The notes under the pieces are model-generated. The model searched no databases. It was given only the letters and a program-made list of their open reading frames with translations, and was not told the DNA's origin. A DNA stretch of 64,000 nucleotides from Bacillota bacterium (GTDB lineage Bacteria > Bacillota > Clostridia > Oscillospirales > Oscillospiraceae). This document shows, in pieces, positions 50,302 to 59,829 of the stretch (position 1 is its first letter; each line of letters starts with the position of its first letter). A program made the position numbers and the translations under genes. Where the stretch lies: assembly GCA_023386265.1 (NCBI GenBank), contig JAEWKA010000008.1, positions 552,303-616,302 on the forward strand. The letters run 5' to 3'.

Positions 50302-50427
50302 TTACTTTTTCTCCAATTTTTCTTTTGCTTTCCGTTCAGTCTGCGGTGCCTCACGACGTGCAGGAGGTGTTTTTCCTTCAGAACTTTTTCTTTGAGCATT
50401 TCGTGTCTTTTCGTTAGACGTTTTCAT
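50302..50427 (-). CDS. tiny lysine-rich protein 2
   Basis: A 41-residue ORF from ATG 50427: MKTSNEKTRNAQRKSSEGKT, then PPARREAPQTERKAKEKLEK and K. Highly charged and basic, no hydrophobic segment. GAGGTG touches the start codon, an unusually short spacing. It lies 30 nt upstream of the first tiny ORF. Confidence 0.45.
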   Translation of the reverse strand: MKTSNEKTRNAQRKSSEGKTPPARREAPQTERKAKEKLEKK

Positions 50428-50682
50428 CACCTCATAGATTAGTTTGTTCAGCTTGGAATGGTTTTATGAACTTAGCCTTGTGTGTGTGTGTGTTACACAA
50501 ACGAGAGCGGTGACAGCATCATACTGCTCACCGCTGAAGCCTTTTAGAACATCGGCGGAATCGACGGCGTGGAAAACAGTGTGGCCACATATCAAGTAAT
50601 GCCATTACTTTTCAAAAACTGGACTGCGCTGAAAAAAGGTCAGTGGGTCTCGCAAAGTCATCTGCATAGAAAACACTAGTTT

Positions 50683-51563
50683 TTAAGCAGCTTCGCCGCC
50701 CTGATTCTTTCTTCTGTATGCAACCGCGCTCAGATAGCCTAAGACCGAATGCATACGCTTCCGATTGTAAAACATCTCGACATACGAAAACATGTCCCGC
50801 CCAACATCTTCCATTATAACATAACGTCGCTGGTAAATACATTCCTTTTTTATAGTGGCGAAGAAGCTCTCCGCGCAGGAATTATCATACGGACAGCCCG
50901 GGCGGGTCATTCTGCTGACTATACCGTGCTTCTCCAGCATTTGCTGGTATCCCTGGCTGCTGTACTGACAACCTCGGTCGCTGTGGAAAACCAGCCCATT
51001 TAGGTTATCTCGTCCTCTGATTGCATTGCCAAGGGCACGATTTACAAGCTCGGTGTCAATCTGCTTGTCGACGGCATAGCCGATAACCTCTCGGTTATAC
51101 AGGTCAATCACCGCCGCAAGATACACCCAGCCCAATGTCGTTTTAATATATGTAATGTCGCCAACCCAGACCTTATCCGGCTTTTCTGTTCTGAAGGTTT
51201 GCTTTAACAGATTCGGACTGAATTGTCCGGTCTGCTTGCCGTTGTGATAAGGACTATACTTGGTACATGTCTCGGGATAAAAGCCGTTCTCCCGCATTAT
51301 CTTCCGTACGTGATACACGCTGATTTCAGTGCCCGACTGCGCCAAGGCCCGCTGCATTTTGCTGTAGCCATAGGTCTCGCGGCGCTCTTTGAAAACAGAG
51401 CTTCTATCTTCATAATCAGCAGCTTTTCTTGCCAGCAGGTTTTCTGCTGGCATTTTTGTCTGTCTCGCCACCTATAGTAATTGAATTCCTTTACTCCAAG
51501 TGCACTGCACATCTTCCGCACTGAGAACTGGCGGCGATGCTCATCTATTGCTTCATATTTCAT
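50683..51563 (-). pseudogene. IS3-family transposase OrfB (frameshifted)
   Basis: The ATG at 51563 overlaps the orfA stop (ATGA) and encodes the HTH_21-like start EHRRQFSVRKMCSALGVKEF. Around 51460 the frame shifts: the remainder, from GTG 51471, is a complete rve integrase core with WVGDITYIKTTLGWVYLAAV, VFHSDRGCQYSS and NSCAESFFATIKKE, holding the D, D and E of the DDE triad, and ends NQGGEAA. A one-base change in a run of A probably caused the split. It could be a sequencing error. Confidence 0.8.
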
Positions 51564-51925
51564 TCTTGTGCTTGCATGAAGATGTGCAGGGATTTTTTTA
51601 GGATTTCTACCTTCTCTTTCTCCTCGGATAATCGCCGTTCCCGCTGTGCAAGTTCAAAATTCTTATCTTTTAAGGCTTTCTCTAATTCTTTGACTCGATA
51701 TTTCAGCTCTGGCGCCGACTGAGGAGCTTTTCTCGTCTGACCTTTTTCCTCCGCATAGCTTGGCAGCTTATACTTCCTCCGGTAATCTCTCACCCAGCGA
51801 CACACAGTATTTATGTCGATTCCCATTTCCTCCGCCATGCTGGTTGCTGATTTGTGGTTCTCAATGATATGGGCTGCTGTCTGTTCCCGCATTTCCGTGG
51901 TATACTTCGAGTTATTGCTTGGCAT
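51560..51925 (-). CDS. IS3-family transposase OrfA
   Basis: A 121-residue OrfA with an N-terminal HTH (EMREQTAAHIIENHKSATSM, AEEMGIDINTVCRWVRDYRR) and a C-terminal leucine-zipper-like coiled coil (YRVKELEKALKDKNFELAQR, ERRLSEEKEKVEILKKSLHI). This is the DNA-binding half of the IS3 transposase. The stop codon overlaps the orfB start. Confidence 0.92.
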   Translation of the reverse strand: MPSNNSKYTTEMREQTAAHIIENHKSATSMAEEMGIDINTVCRWVRDYRRKYKLPSYAEEKGQTRKAPQSAPELKYRVKELEKALKDKNFELAQRERRLSEEKEKVEILKKSLHIFMQAQE

Positions 51926-52003
51926 AAAATTCAGTTTCCTTTCTTTCTGAATTCCTATGCATATACTCTACCATACCCACTCTCACTTTTTCTACGCAGT
52001 CCA

Positions 52004-52686
52004 AATTGGATTTTGCCTGTTCCGGAATGTTTGCCTTATCAATGACAAGTTGGACATCCGAATCAGCAATGGTATAGCCGTTTTTATCGATCATATAGGC
52101 GTTACCATTTTCTCCGAGCGTAATATTTCCAACAATGCTGCTAAGGATTTCCTGTTTGATAATAAATTCAACAACGCCGATAACCGTTGAGTCATCTCTC
52201 AATACAGGTGTAGTAATGGTAAATACAAGTTTGCCGAAGGATTCATCTTTATAGGGCGACGAAATTATGTTTTACCTTCGCTACCAGCTTGGAAAGATAT
52301 AGAAGACGAGTAGTCCTTGCCATCATCAATTTGGACACCTCTGGCTGTGTAGCATTTGGCTCCGACGAGTCCATAAGACTTGACTACCGCATACAAATAT
52401 GCCATTTTTTGCTCTAAAGTAGAATCCTCGTTTCTAATAACCCTGTTACCAGCGGCAACCTGCGTCAAGGCGACCATTCTCTTGATTTCACTTGTTGCAG
52501 TCTGGGCAGCAGCTTCAACTGTTTCGGGCATTGACCTTGCCAAGCAGCTTTTCGTGCTCTGTTAGGACCAATAGGCAGTCAGAGAACTGAATATTATAGC
52601 TATAATAACATTCGACGCTAAAATCGCACTAAAGATTATATGCCCTAAAGTTTTTTCTTTGTTTTCTTAACCATACTGTTTTCCAT
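52004..52686 (-). pseudogene. methyl-accepting chemotaxis protein, N-terminal fragment
   Basis: From ATG 52686 (MENSMVKKTKKK) a frameshift leads into a membrane helix (IIFSAILASNVIIAIIFSSL), then an in-frame TAA, then a Cache-type sensory domain (VEAAAQTATSEIKRMVALTQ, LYAVVKSYGLVGAKCYTARG). After a second frame change near 52265 it continues DDSTVIGVVEFIIKQEILSS and IVGNITLGENGNAYMIDKNG, until the IS3 element cuts it at 52003. HAMP and signalling parts are absent. Three disablements besides the IS show old decay. Confidence 0.82.
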
Positions 52687-52794
52687 TAAAAACATCCTGC
52701 TTTTCTTTTATAATTCTATTTAGCGAAGAAAATTACTTCTGTAGCATATTCTATGAGCTTCTTTTTTCGCAAAAACCCATTACAAGCAAACAAA

Positions 52795-52820
52795 CAGTGC
52801 GCCGGAGAACCGACGCACTG
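52795..52820 (-). terminator. intrinsic terminator after the small protein gene
   Basis: On the minus strand CAGTGCGTCGG pairs with CCGGCGCACTG (one bulge) around TTCT, followed by TTTGTTTG. It ends the thiolase-distal transcript. Confidence 0.7.
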
Positions 52821-52898
52821 CCTGTATGAAAGGCGACCTGCCTCCTGACGGTGAGGCAAGCCACCGTGGTACACCTTTTACATTGATGTAGTTAGGGT

Positions 52899-53114
52899 TT
52901 AAAGACCCTTCGCATTAGCGGCATCGATGAACGCCTGGATCTGTGCTTCGGGCATCTTAGCGGCAGGAGTCTTAACGATTTTGCCAAGAGAGAATCCCTT
53001 TGCCATCTTCATCATAGGATTTTTGGTAACGCCGGGGCTCATCTCCTCCATAAGAGCAGAAAGTGCAGGGCTATCGAGGATTTCTGCAATAGTTGTATCC
53101 ATAGAAACTGCCAT
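52899..53114 (-). CDS. small conserved-looking protein downstream of thiolase
   Basis: A 71-residue protein from ATG 53114 with a strong GGAGG site. It reads SMDTTIAEILDSPALSALME, EMSPGVTKNPMMKMAKGFSL, GKIVKTPAAKMPEAQIQAFI. The pattern (short helices, 'ML/MMKMAKGxSL' turn, closing helix) resembles a small C-terminal tail module seen in other clostridial enzymes, recalled only loosely. It is 250 nt downstream of the thiolase on the same strand. No enzymatic motif. Function unknown. Confidence 0.7.
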   Translation of the reverse strand: MAVSMDTTIAEILDSPALSALMEEMSPGVTKNPMMKMAKGFSLGKIVKTPAAKMPEAQIQAFIDAANAKGL

Positions 53115-53364
53115 AATAATGACCTCCAAAATAATAATTTTATTTCTGCTCAACCGCTGCGTCAGATTGTAGATGTGCCGTCAGAACCACCGGACTCCAA
53201 GCACAAGCAGTTTTGCTGACGAGTCGGACTTAAAGTTCCGACATTGTCGATATTGATTACCCCATCTTGAACGGGATTATAGGGTAAGAAGCTGCCTCGC
53301 GTCTACTTTCTATTTGAAATTAGAATCAGACGCTCTTACCATGCAGCATTAGTCTTTTTTCACT

Positions 53365-54546
53365 CTATGTGCACATCTCATAGATGCCTGCTGCACCCAT
53401 GCCGCCGCCGATGCACATGCTGACTACCCCGTATTTTTTACCTGTGCGCTTGAGCTCGCTGAGGAGCTTGCAGGTCAGCATTGCGCCTGTGCAGCCGAGG
53501 GGATGACCGAGAGCAATTCCACCGCCGTTGGGGTTGACTTTTCGAGGGTCGAGCCCAAGCTCATTTACACACGCAACAGCCTGCGATGCAAACGCTTCAT
53601 TAAGCTCCCACACGTCGATGTCGGCTATATTGAGACCTGCAAATTTTAAAGCCTTTGGAATGGCAACCGTAGGCCCGATGCCCATGTAAGCGGGATCAAC
53701 GCCTGCAACTGCAAAGCTTACGAACTTTGCGATGGGCTTGAGACCGAGCTCTTCAGCCTTTTCCCTGGACATGAGGAGAACTACAGAAGCTGCATCGTTC
53801 ATCTGGGATGCGTTACCTGCTGTGACTGTTCCGTCCTTTTGGAAGACAGGTTTAAGCTTTGTGAGCTGCTCCATGGTGAGACCATAACGGATACCTTCGT
53901 CCTTGTTGAAGGGCTCGGAGTACTTGACTACACGGCCTGCCTCATCTGTTTTGTACTTAACAGCATCAACAGTAATGATTTCATCATCAAACTTTCCGGC
54001 AAGCTGAGCAGCTTCGGACTTTTTGTGGCTGTTAAAAGCAAACTCATCCTGCATTTCGCGTGTAATACCATATTTCGCAGCGACGTTTTCGGCGGTGTTG
54101 CCCATTGCTGTCATGGTCTCGGGCATTCCAACTGCAAGAGAAACTACGGGTACATTGAGGTTACCGCCCATGGGAATCATGGACATGGTCTCAACACCTC
54201 CGGCAAGAATAACGTCGGCCTCTCCTGCCTTAATCGCGTTTGCACCCATTGATATGGCCTGAAGTCCGGAAGAGCAAAAACGGTTTATTGTCTGTGCGGG
54301 AACGCTATTCGGAATGCCTGAAAGAAAGACGATGCTGCGAGCAACATTTGTGCCTGTTTCAGCTTCCTGGAATGCGCAGCCGAGGATAACGTCGTCTATA
54401 AGAGCGGGATCAAAGGCTGGAACCTTTGCAAGAACGCCCTTAACCACCTGTGCTGCAAAATCTTCGGGTCTTGTGTCTTTCAACGTACCTTTGGGAGATT
54501 TTCCGATGGCACTGCGTCCATACGCTACTATTACTGCTTCTCTCAT
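53365..54546 (-). CDS. acetyl-CoA acetyltransferase / 3-ketoacyl-CoA thiolase
   Basis: A 393-residue thiolase with both catalytic cysteines and the histidine: NRFCSSGLQAISMGANAIKA (acyl-enzyme Cys), GGGIALGHPLGCTGAMLTCK (His) and VVSMCIGGGMGAAGIYEM (proton-shuttle Cys). The length is normal. GGGAGGGAG precedes the ATG. It follows the FadN-like gene by 14 nt, the fadN-fadA order of Bacillus. Depending on direction it condenses two acetyl-CoA or cleaves 3-ketoacyl-CoA. Confidence 0.93.
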   Translation of the reverse strand: MREAVIVAYGRSAIGKSPKGTLKDTRPEDFAAQVVKGVLAKVPAFDPALIDDVILGCAFQEAETGTNVARSIVFLSGIPNSVPAQTINRFCSSGLQAISMGANAIKAGEADVILAGGVETMSMIPMGGNLNVPVVSLAVGMPETMTAMGNTAENVAAKYGITREMQDEFAFNSHKKSEAAQLAGKFDDEIITVDAVKYKTDEAGRVVKYSEPFNKDEGIRYGLTMEQLTKLKPVFQKDGTVTAGNASQMNDAASVVLLMSREKAEELGLKPIAKFVSFAVAGVDPAYMGIGPTVAIPKALKFAGLNIADIDVWELNEAFASQAVACVNELGLDPRKVNPNGGGIALGHPLGCTGAMLTCKLLSELKRTGKKYGVVSMCIGGGMGAAGIYEMCT

Positions 54547-54560
54547 GATTTCTCCCTCCC

Positions 54561-56900
54561 TTAATTTCGGACAGGTTTGCCGTTCATAAGCATACCTACG
54601 ATACGGTCCTGTGTCTTTTGTTCACCGGCAAGGGACAGGAATGCTTCACGCTCAAGATCTCGGATCTGCTGAGCCGGAACTACTGCGCCATAGGGCAGAT
54701 TTCCGCCGGTAATAACGTGAGCTATCTTCTCGCCGATGTGAATATCATATTCGGAGCCAAAGTTGCCGTTCTTCATCATCAGCATATCGTATGCGATTGC
54801 GCCGTAGCCGTAGTCACCCATAACCGTGATGGAAGGATCGGAAGCAGGATGATAATTGTGGCTGGCCATATAGAGAACCTGCTCTTTAGCGGATTGAATT
54901 TGCTTTGCCTTGTTGCGCTCAACATAGGTACCCTTAGCGAGATAGCCTGCTTCGATAGCAGCGTCAGCACCGACATTAACCTTACCTGTCATGATGTTCT
55001 GCCAAAGAGCTTTCAAGGCGTCATAACGAGACTTCTTCTGGGTGTTGTAGCAGCGCTCCATCATTCGGATAAGAAGCTCCGTGCAGCCGCCACCGGCAGG
55101 AATAAGACCTACGCCAACTTCAACAAGACCCATGAAGGTATCTGTATGGGGAACGGATGCGGCACAGTGCATGGAAACTTCGCAGCCGCCGCCGAGAGTC
55201 TGGCCAAACGGAGCGGAAACGACGGGGCGAGCGGCAAACTTGAGGGCCTTTGTACCGTCCTGAAGACCTCTGATGAGAGTGTCAAGCTTATCGAATTGCT
55301 TGTCCTGAGCAAGGTTTACGATTGTGACGAGGTCAGCGCCTGCGCAGAAGTTCTTTCCTTCATTACCAACGACAAGGCCGACCCAATCATCGCCCTTAAG
55401 CATTTCTGTAGCTTCAAGCATCATATCGCCGGTTAGCTCGCCGATGGCGTTGCCGGTTGAATGAAACTCAATGCAAAGTACTCCGTCGCCGATGTCACGG
55501 ATGGAGGCGTCGCTATTGCCCTTGACCTCGTTGCAGCCTTTAAGCTTAATGTACTTGCTGGTTGTGGAACCTGCTTCATAGAACCTGGTCTTGCCGGAAG
55601 CAAGCATATCGAGAACCCACTTTGGAATATCCTCGCCGTCTGCCTGCCAAGCCTTGACGGAGCGTTCAACGCCGATCTTATCCCACAGTTGGAAGACACC
55701 GAGATCCCAGTTGAAGCCGGCTGTCAGTGCGTTATCGATGTTCCTGAAGTCTTCGGTTATTTCGGGAACGAGGCGGGCCGCATAAAGCAGAAGGCTTTTG
55801 TTGAAATCATAGGTGAACTTCTGCTCGGGCATATCTCCGTATGTCATAAATTCAAACTTATTGCCGGATTCCTGTGCTGCGGCAACGGTGTCGAACTTCG
55901 TAGCCTTAATGTTCTCATAGGTCTTTGTTGCAGGGTTATAAGTAAGAGTTGTCTTTTTACCGTCTATAACTTCCTTCTTGAAGAACCCCTGTTTAGTCTT
56001 GTCACCGAGGAGTCCTGCAGCGACCATTTCCTTAACATAAGCGGGAAGATCATAGTTTCTCTTCTCGGCTTCGTCTGTGCTGCTGTCAAGAATGTTCTTG
56101 GAGACGTTTGCAAAAATGTCCAGACCGACCATATCGGCAGTCTTGCAGGTTGCGGACTTCGGATGGCCCATAATCTTACCGGTCAGTCCATCAAGCGTCT
56201 GGTTATCAAAGCCGTATTTCTCTCCTAGCTGCAGAGCCTGAATACCTCCGTATACGCCTATGCGGTTACCGACGAAGTTCGGCGTGTCCTTTGCGTTAAC
56301 AACAGCCTTGCCAAGCTGGCTTTCAGCAAAGTCAGCCATGCGTGCATAGACGCCCTTGTCTGTCCATGGCGTGGGAATCATTTCAAAGAGTGCCATCCAG
56401 CGGGGAGGATTAAAGAAGTGAGTACCAAGAAAGTGTGCTTTGAAATCATCGGACTCGTCTTCAATGATCTTTGTAATGGAAACACCGGAGGTGTTGGAGG
56501 AAACAACTGCATCAGCTTTGCGGTGCTTTGCGATTTCCTTCATGACACTCTTCTTAACATCAAGACGCTCGACAACGACTTCGATGATCCAGTCAGCATC
56601 ATTAAGCATATCCATGTCGTCGGACATGTTACCGATCTTTATATTTTCAAGTTTGCTCTGGGTGTAGAGCATGTTGTTCTTGGGGTTTTTAATCTTCTCG
56701 TAGCCGCCCATTGCGAAGCGGTTGCGAAATTCGGGGCTCTGCTCGGTGAAGCCCTTTGCCTTATCTTCATCGGTCAGTCCCTGGGGAGGAACAATGTCCA
56801 GCAGAGCGACCTGTACGCCGACACTTGCCAAAAGCCCGGCTATACCGGCACCCATGACGCCTGCGCCCAAGACGGCTGCTTTGTTTATCACTTTGCTCAT
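54561..56900 (-). CDS. FadN-like 3-hydroxyacyl-CoA dehydrogenase / enoyl-CoA hydratase fusion
   Basis: A 779-residue bifunctional enzyme. The N-terminal half is a 3-hydroxyacyl-CoA dehydrogenase (Rossmann INKAAVLGAGVMGAGIAGLL; VVSSNTSGVSITKI; FLGTHFFNPPRWMALFEMIP with the catalytic His; NFVGNRIGVYGG). From about residue 465 a crotonase-fold hydratase follows (NEGKNFCAGADLVTIVNLAQ; FGQTLGGGCEVSMHCAASVP; EVGVGLIPAGGGCTELLIRM). Dehydrogenase before hydratase is the order of Bacillus FadN, opposite to E. coli FadB. Butyrate-forming Clostridia usually use separate hbd and crt genes, so this fused form is notable. Confidence 0.92.
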   Translation of the reverse strand: MSKVINKAAVLGAGVMGAGIAGLLASVGVQVALLDIVPPQGLTDEDKAKGFTEQSPEFRNRFAMGGYEKIKNPKNNMLYTQSKLENIKIGNMSDDMDMLNDADWIIEVVVERLDVKKSVMKEIAKHRKADAVVSSNTSGVSITKIIEDESDDFKAHFLGTHFFNPPRWMALFEMIPTPWTDKGVYARMADFAESQLGKAVVNAKDTPNFVGNRIGVYGGIQALQLGEKYGFDNQTLDGLTGKIMGHPKSATCKTADMVGLDIFANVSKNILDSSTDEAEKRNYDLPAYVKEMVAAGLLGDKTKQGFFKKEVIDGKKTTLTYNPATKTYENIKATKFDTVAAAQESGNKFEFMTYGDMPEQKFTYDFNKSLLLYAARLVPEITEDFRNIDNALTAGFNWDLGVFQLWDKIGVERSVKAWQADGEDIPKWVLDMLASGKTRFYEAGSTTSKYIKLKGCNEVKGNSDASIRDIGDGVLCIEFHSTGNAIGELTGDMMLEATEMLKGDDWVGLVVGNEGKNFCAGADLVTIVNLAQDKQFDKLDTLIRGLQDGTKALKFAARPVVSAPFGQTLGGGCEVSMHCAASVPHTDTFMGLVEVGVGLIPAGGGCTELLIRMMERCYNTQKKSRYDALKALWQNIMTGKVNVGADAAIEAGYLAKGTYVERNKAKQIQSAKEQVLYMASHNYHPASDPSITVMGDYGYGAIAYDMLMMKNGNFGSEYDIHIGEKIAHVITGGNLPYGAVVPAQQIRDLEREAFLSLAGEQKTQDRIVGMLMNGKPVRN

Positions 56901-57008
56901 AATGTTGCATTACTCCTTAAGTATTAATTGTATTGAGTGCACACCTCACTCATTTTCATTAAGAAAAAATTGGAACGGGTAAGTATATTTTCCGTGGTAC
57001 CAATTTCA

Positions 57009-57055
57009 CTCCCCTGCTAGTAGGGAATATATCAATTCTCCTACTAGCAGGGGAG
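57009..57055. terminator. 16-bp stem-loop between the CoA-transferase and FadN genes
   Basis: CTCCCCTGCTAGTAGG and CCTACTAGCAGGGGAG are a perfect 16-bp pair with a 15-nt loop. A second repeat, CTTATTTGTA and TACAAATAAG, lies at 57121-57149. Either may separate the transcripts or protect the mRNA end. Confidence 0.6.
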
Positions 57056-57197
57056 CACGCTTCAGTAGGTTACCGACTACTCTATTGGCAGAGTATAGAG
57101 AGTCAGCAGCAAAAGGAGAGCTTATTTGTACTGAGTGGATACAAATAAGTGAAGCCATGAGAAAGGATTGCTATTAGAGATGAAAGAAATTCTGACA

Positions 57198-58589
57198 TCA
57201 ACGCTCGTGAACATCATAGCAGTCCGCAGGGTCTTCATTGAATAAGTTGAAGCCGTTTTCAAAATCAGCCTCTGAAATTAACGGTGTTGTGCAAATCTTA
57301 TCTTTAAGTTCTTGTCTGAAGTCTGGATGTGCAATCTTGATTATGGCTTTGATACGGTCCTTACAGGTTTTGAGGTACACATCTGCAAGACCCCACTCAG
57401 AAACTATGTACATCTGATAGTTCTTTGGAGTTGTAACAATGCTTCCTTCAGGTAACCAAGGCACGATGTTCGATTGCAATTTCTTTTCTTTGTCTTTATA
57501 TGTGGAACGCAGGCAAACAAAACTGCGTCCGCCTGGTGCATTCATTGCTCCGAAAATATACGCAAATGAACCGCCAGCACCGCTGTAAGGCTTAAGTCCC
57601 TGTGATTCGGAGCAAGCTTGACCGAGCAAGTCAACCATGAAAGTTGCGTTGATTGCAACAATGTTTTCTGTCTTGCCAATTACAAATGGATTAATAGTAG
57701 TAGATGTAGGGATTAGTTGAGCTCTTGGATCCTTTGCAATAAAATCGAAGAATTTTTCAGAGCAAGCTCCGGGGCTGGATGCAACAACCTTTGTAAGAAC
57801 ACCTTCCTCAACGAGAGTGGCCATATTATCACAAGCCACTTCGGAGAAAATTTCGAGCTGGCCTACGTCTTTTAGGTTTGCAAGAATTTCTTCGCCCAAA
57901 CCGCCAAAGCCGATTTCGACCTTGTCGCCTTCGTGAATGTAGGGCAGGATATAGGATGCGATTTGCTTATCAACGTCCGTAGGCGGAGCTGCGGGGATTG
58001 GGACTAGAACAGTATCGTTTTCGACTATGTAGTCAAATTCGCTGATATGCATAGATACGTCTTCTTGCTTGCCGGGAACTGCATACTGGCCGTGATCGAT
58101 GAAAGCAATTTTCTTTGTAATACGCGGGTCGGTTGCAACCTGAGCGCCGTTGGAAATACCGTAAGCGCCGTAATTGCAGTAACCGTTTTCATCCGGAGGA
58201 CAAACTTGATAGGCTATCGTATTGCAGCCATACTCAAAAACATATTTGATAGTAAATTCATAGCCGACACTGGGATATTCCATAACACCCATGTCGCCCG
58301 ACATACGCTCAAGAGGCAGGCAAAACAAGGAAAGCATGCGAAAATGCTTTTTTGCATCGGGATCAAAGATCATGTTAAAGGGAACATTTGCACAGTTCCA
58401 GATTAAGGTAACATCGTTGTAAGATTCCTTGTGCGCATGGAGTTCATCAAGAAAAGCGTATGGAACCTGTGTTGCCTGTCCCATCCAAACAACGTCGCCG
58501 GCTTTAATCACTTTTGCTGCGTCTTCCATTGAAACCAGATGATCCTTGTAGTACTTATTAATGTCTGTGGTTAAGTCTCTTGTTGCCAT
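57198..58589 (-). CDS. acetyl-CoA hydrolase/transferase family CoA-transferase
   Basis: A 463-residue family I CoA-transferase of the 4-hydroxybutyrate/butyryl-CoA:acetate type. The catalytic glutamate is expected in LLGQACSESQGLKPYSGAGG; the CoA-binding glycine region is KVEIGFGGLGEEILANL. GSFAYIFGAMNAPGGRSFVC follows. A GGAGAGGA site precedes the ATG at 58589. In this operon it could load CoA onto a short fatty acid for oxidation, or release butyrate with acetate as acceptor. The exact acyl specificity cannot be read. Confidence 0.88.
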   Translation of the reverse strand: MATRDLTTDINKYYKDHLVSMEDAAKVIKAGDVVWMGQATQVPYAFLDELHAHKESYNDVTLIWNCANVPFNMIFDPDAKKHFRMLSLFCLPLERMSGDMGVMEYPSVGYEFTIKYVFEYGCNTIAYQVCPPDENGYCNYGAYGISNGAQVATDPRITKKIAFIDHGQYAVPGKQEDVSMHISEFDYIVENDTVLVPIPAAPPTDVDKQIASYILPYIHEGDKVEIGFGGLGEEILANLKDVGQLEIFSEVACDNMATLVEEGVLTKVVASSPGACSEKFFDFIAKDPRAQLIPTSTTINPFVIGKTENIVAINATFMVDLLGQACSESQGLKPYSGAGGSFAYIFGAMNAPGGRSFVCLRSTYKDKEKKLQSNIVPWLPEGSIVTTPKNYQMYIVSEWGLADVYLKTCKDRIKAIIKIAHPDFRQELKDKICTTPLISEADFENGFNLFNEDPADCYDVHER

Positions 58590-58683
58590 AATAAAGTCCT
58601 CTCCTTCTAATGCTTTTTGAAGCTGTTTAACTGATATATAAATAAATCACTCAATATTCTCCACCTGGAACAGTTAACAAAAC

Positions 58684-59829
58684 TTATTTTGCTTTCATTA
58701 GTGCAGATGAAATAACTATGCGTTGAATTTGGTTTGTTCCTTCAAAAATTTGGAATATTTTTGCGTCCCGCATGAGCTTTTCAACAGGGTAATCGCGGCT
58801 GTATCCGTATCCTCCGAGCACCTGAATGGCATCGCACGTTACTTTCATTGCAATATCACCTGCAAAGGTCTTTGCCACTGCGCTGACCTCCGAGTCAAAA
58901 ATACCGTTATCCATCAACTGTGCGGAATAATGAACCATTCTCCGAGCGACTTCGGTCTGTATCTCCATGTCAGCCATAGTAAACGAGACAGCCTGATGCT
59001 TTGATATCGGTCTGCCGAATACAACTCTTTCTTTGGAGTAAGCGACGCATTCATCTATCGCTCTCTGGCAGAGACCCACAACGACTGATGAGCCAGCTGG
59101 GCGGCTGCGGTCGAGCGTTTGCATCGCAATTAAGAAACCAAATCCCTCTGCTCCAAGCAAGTGATCTGCCGGAACGCGAACATCTTGAAAAACCACTTCA
59201 GAGGTGTTGGATGCTCTAATACCCATTTTGTTCTCGTGAGCGCCCACTGAAACTCCGGCACGGCTGCGCTCGACTAAAAATGCCGACATTCCTCTTACGC
59301 CCATTTCAGGGTCGGTCATTGCAAAAACTATGTAGACATCGGCATTTCCACCGTTTGTAATAAACGCCTTAGTACCATTAATTATATATTCGTTTCCTAT
59401 CTTTACTGCAGAGGTTTTGCAGTTAGACGCATCGGAGCCGCCCTGAGCTTCAGTCAATGCAAATGCCGCAAGTCCTCCCGGCACAACAATATCGGCAAAG
59501 ATTTTCATTTGTTCATCCGAACCCGCAATTACCATTGCGGCATAAGCGAGCATATTTGTGCCCACGGACAACGCAAAGCCGGCGTCGCCGTAACCCATCT
59601 CTTCCATGATAAGACAATCGGTTAAATGATTGAGGCCCATACCGCCGAATTTTTCTGGCAATTCTGTAACATGAAGTCCCATGTCGACAGCTTTTCGATA
59701 GGTTCCAATCGGAAATTCACCTTTTTCATCCCATATCGCCGCATAAGGTATAATCTCTTTGGCAACGAATTCCCTTACCATTAGCTGAAGATCTTTCTGG
59801 TCATCCGTAAGTAAGTACTGTTTTCTCAT
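58684..59829 (-). CDS. acyl-CoA dehydrogenase
   Basis: A 381-residue FAD acyl-CoA dehydrogenase with the family landmarks FALTEAQGGSDASNCKTSAV, FITNGGNADVYIVFAMTDPE, ASNTSEVVFQDVRVPADHLL, and the C-terminal QVLGGYGYSRDYPVEKLMRD then FQIFEGTNQIQRIVISSALM, in which the Glu of FEGTNQIQ is the catalytic base of short-chain enzymes. No etfAB genes are in this operon, so it must share an ETF encoded elsewhere. GGAGGGG precedes the ATG. First enzyme gene after the LuxR regulator. Confidence 0.92.
   Translation of the reverse strand: MRKQYLLTDDQKDLQLMVREFVAKEIIPYAAIWDEKGEFPIGTYRKAVDMGLHVTELPEKFGGMGLNHLTDCLIMEEMGYGDAGFALSVGTNMLAYAAMVIAGSDEQMKIFADIVVPGGLAAFALTEAQGGSDASNCKTSAVKIGNEYIINGTKAFITNGGNADVYIVFAMTDPEMGVRGMSAFLVERSRAGVSVGAHENKMGIRASNTSEVVFQDVRVPADHLLGAEGFGFLIAMQTLDRSRPAGSSVVVGLCQRAIDECVAYSKERVVFGRPISKHQAVSFTMADMEIQTEVARRMVHYSAQLMDNGIFDSEVSAVAKTFAGDIAMKVTCDAIQVLGGYGYSRDYPVEKLMRDAKIFQIFEGTNQIQRIVISSALMKAK

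Larger units (their letters stand above)
50620..52003 (-). mobile_element. IS3-family insertion sequence (1384 bp)
   Basis: The element is bounded by imperfect inverted repeats, TGGACTGCGCTGAAAAAA at 50620 and, on the other strand from 52003, TGGACTGCGTAGAAAAAG, with IS3-like TG...CA ends. It contains orfA and orfB in IS3 order on the minus strand. No clear 3-4 bp target duplication is seen (left AAC, right AAT), and the chemoreceptor sequence on the right does not resume on the left, so a deletion followed insertion. orfB carries a frameshift, so this copy is probably inactive. Confidence 0.85.

Noticed and set aside
50440..50619. Possible further gene remnant left of the IS, with a TGTGTGTGTGTGT run
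   Set aside because: Short protein-like stretches are readable on both strands but each is interrupted and neither matches a family I can name. It does not continue the chemoreceptor.
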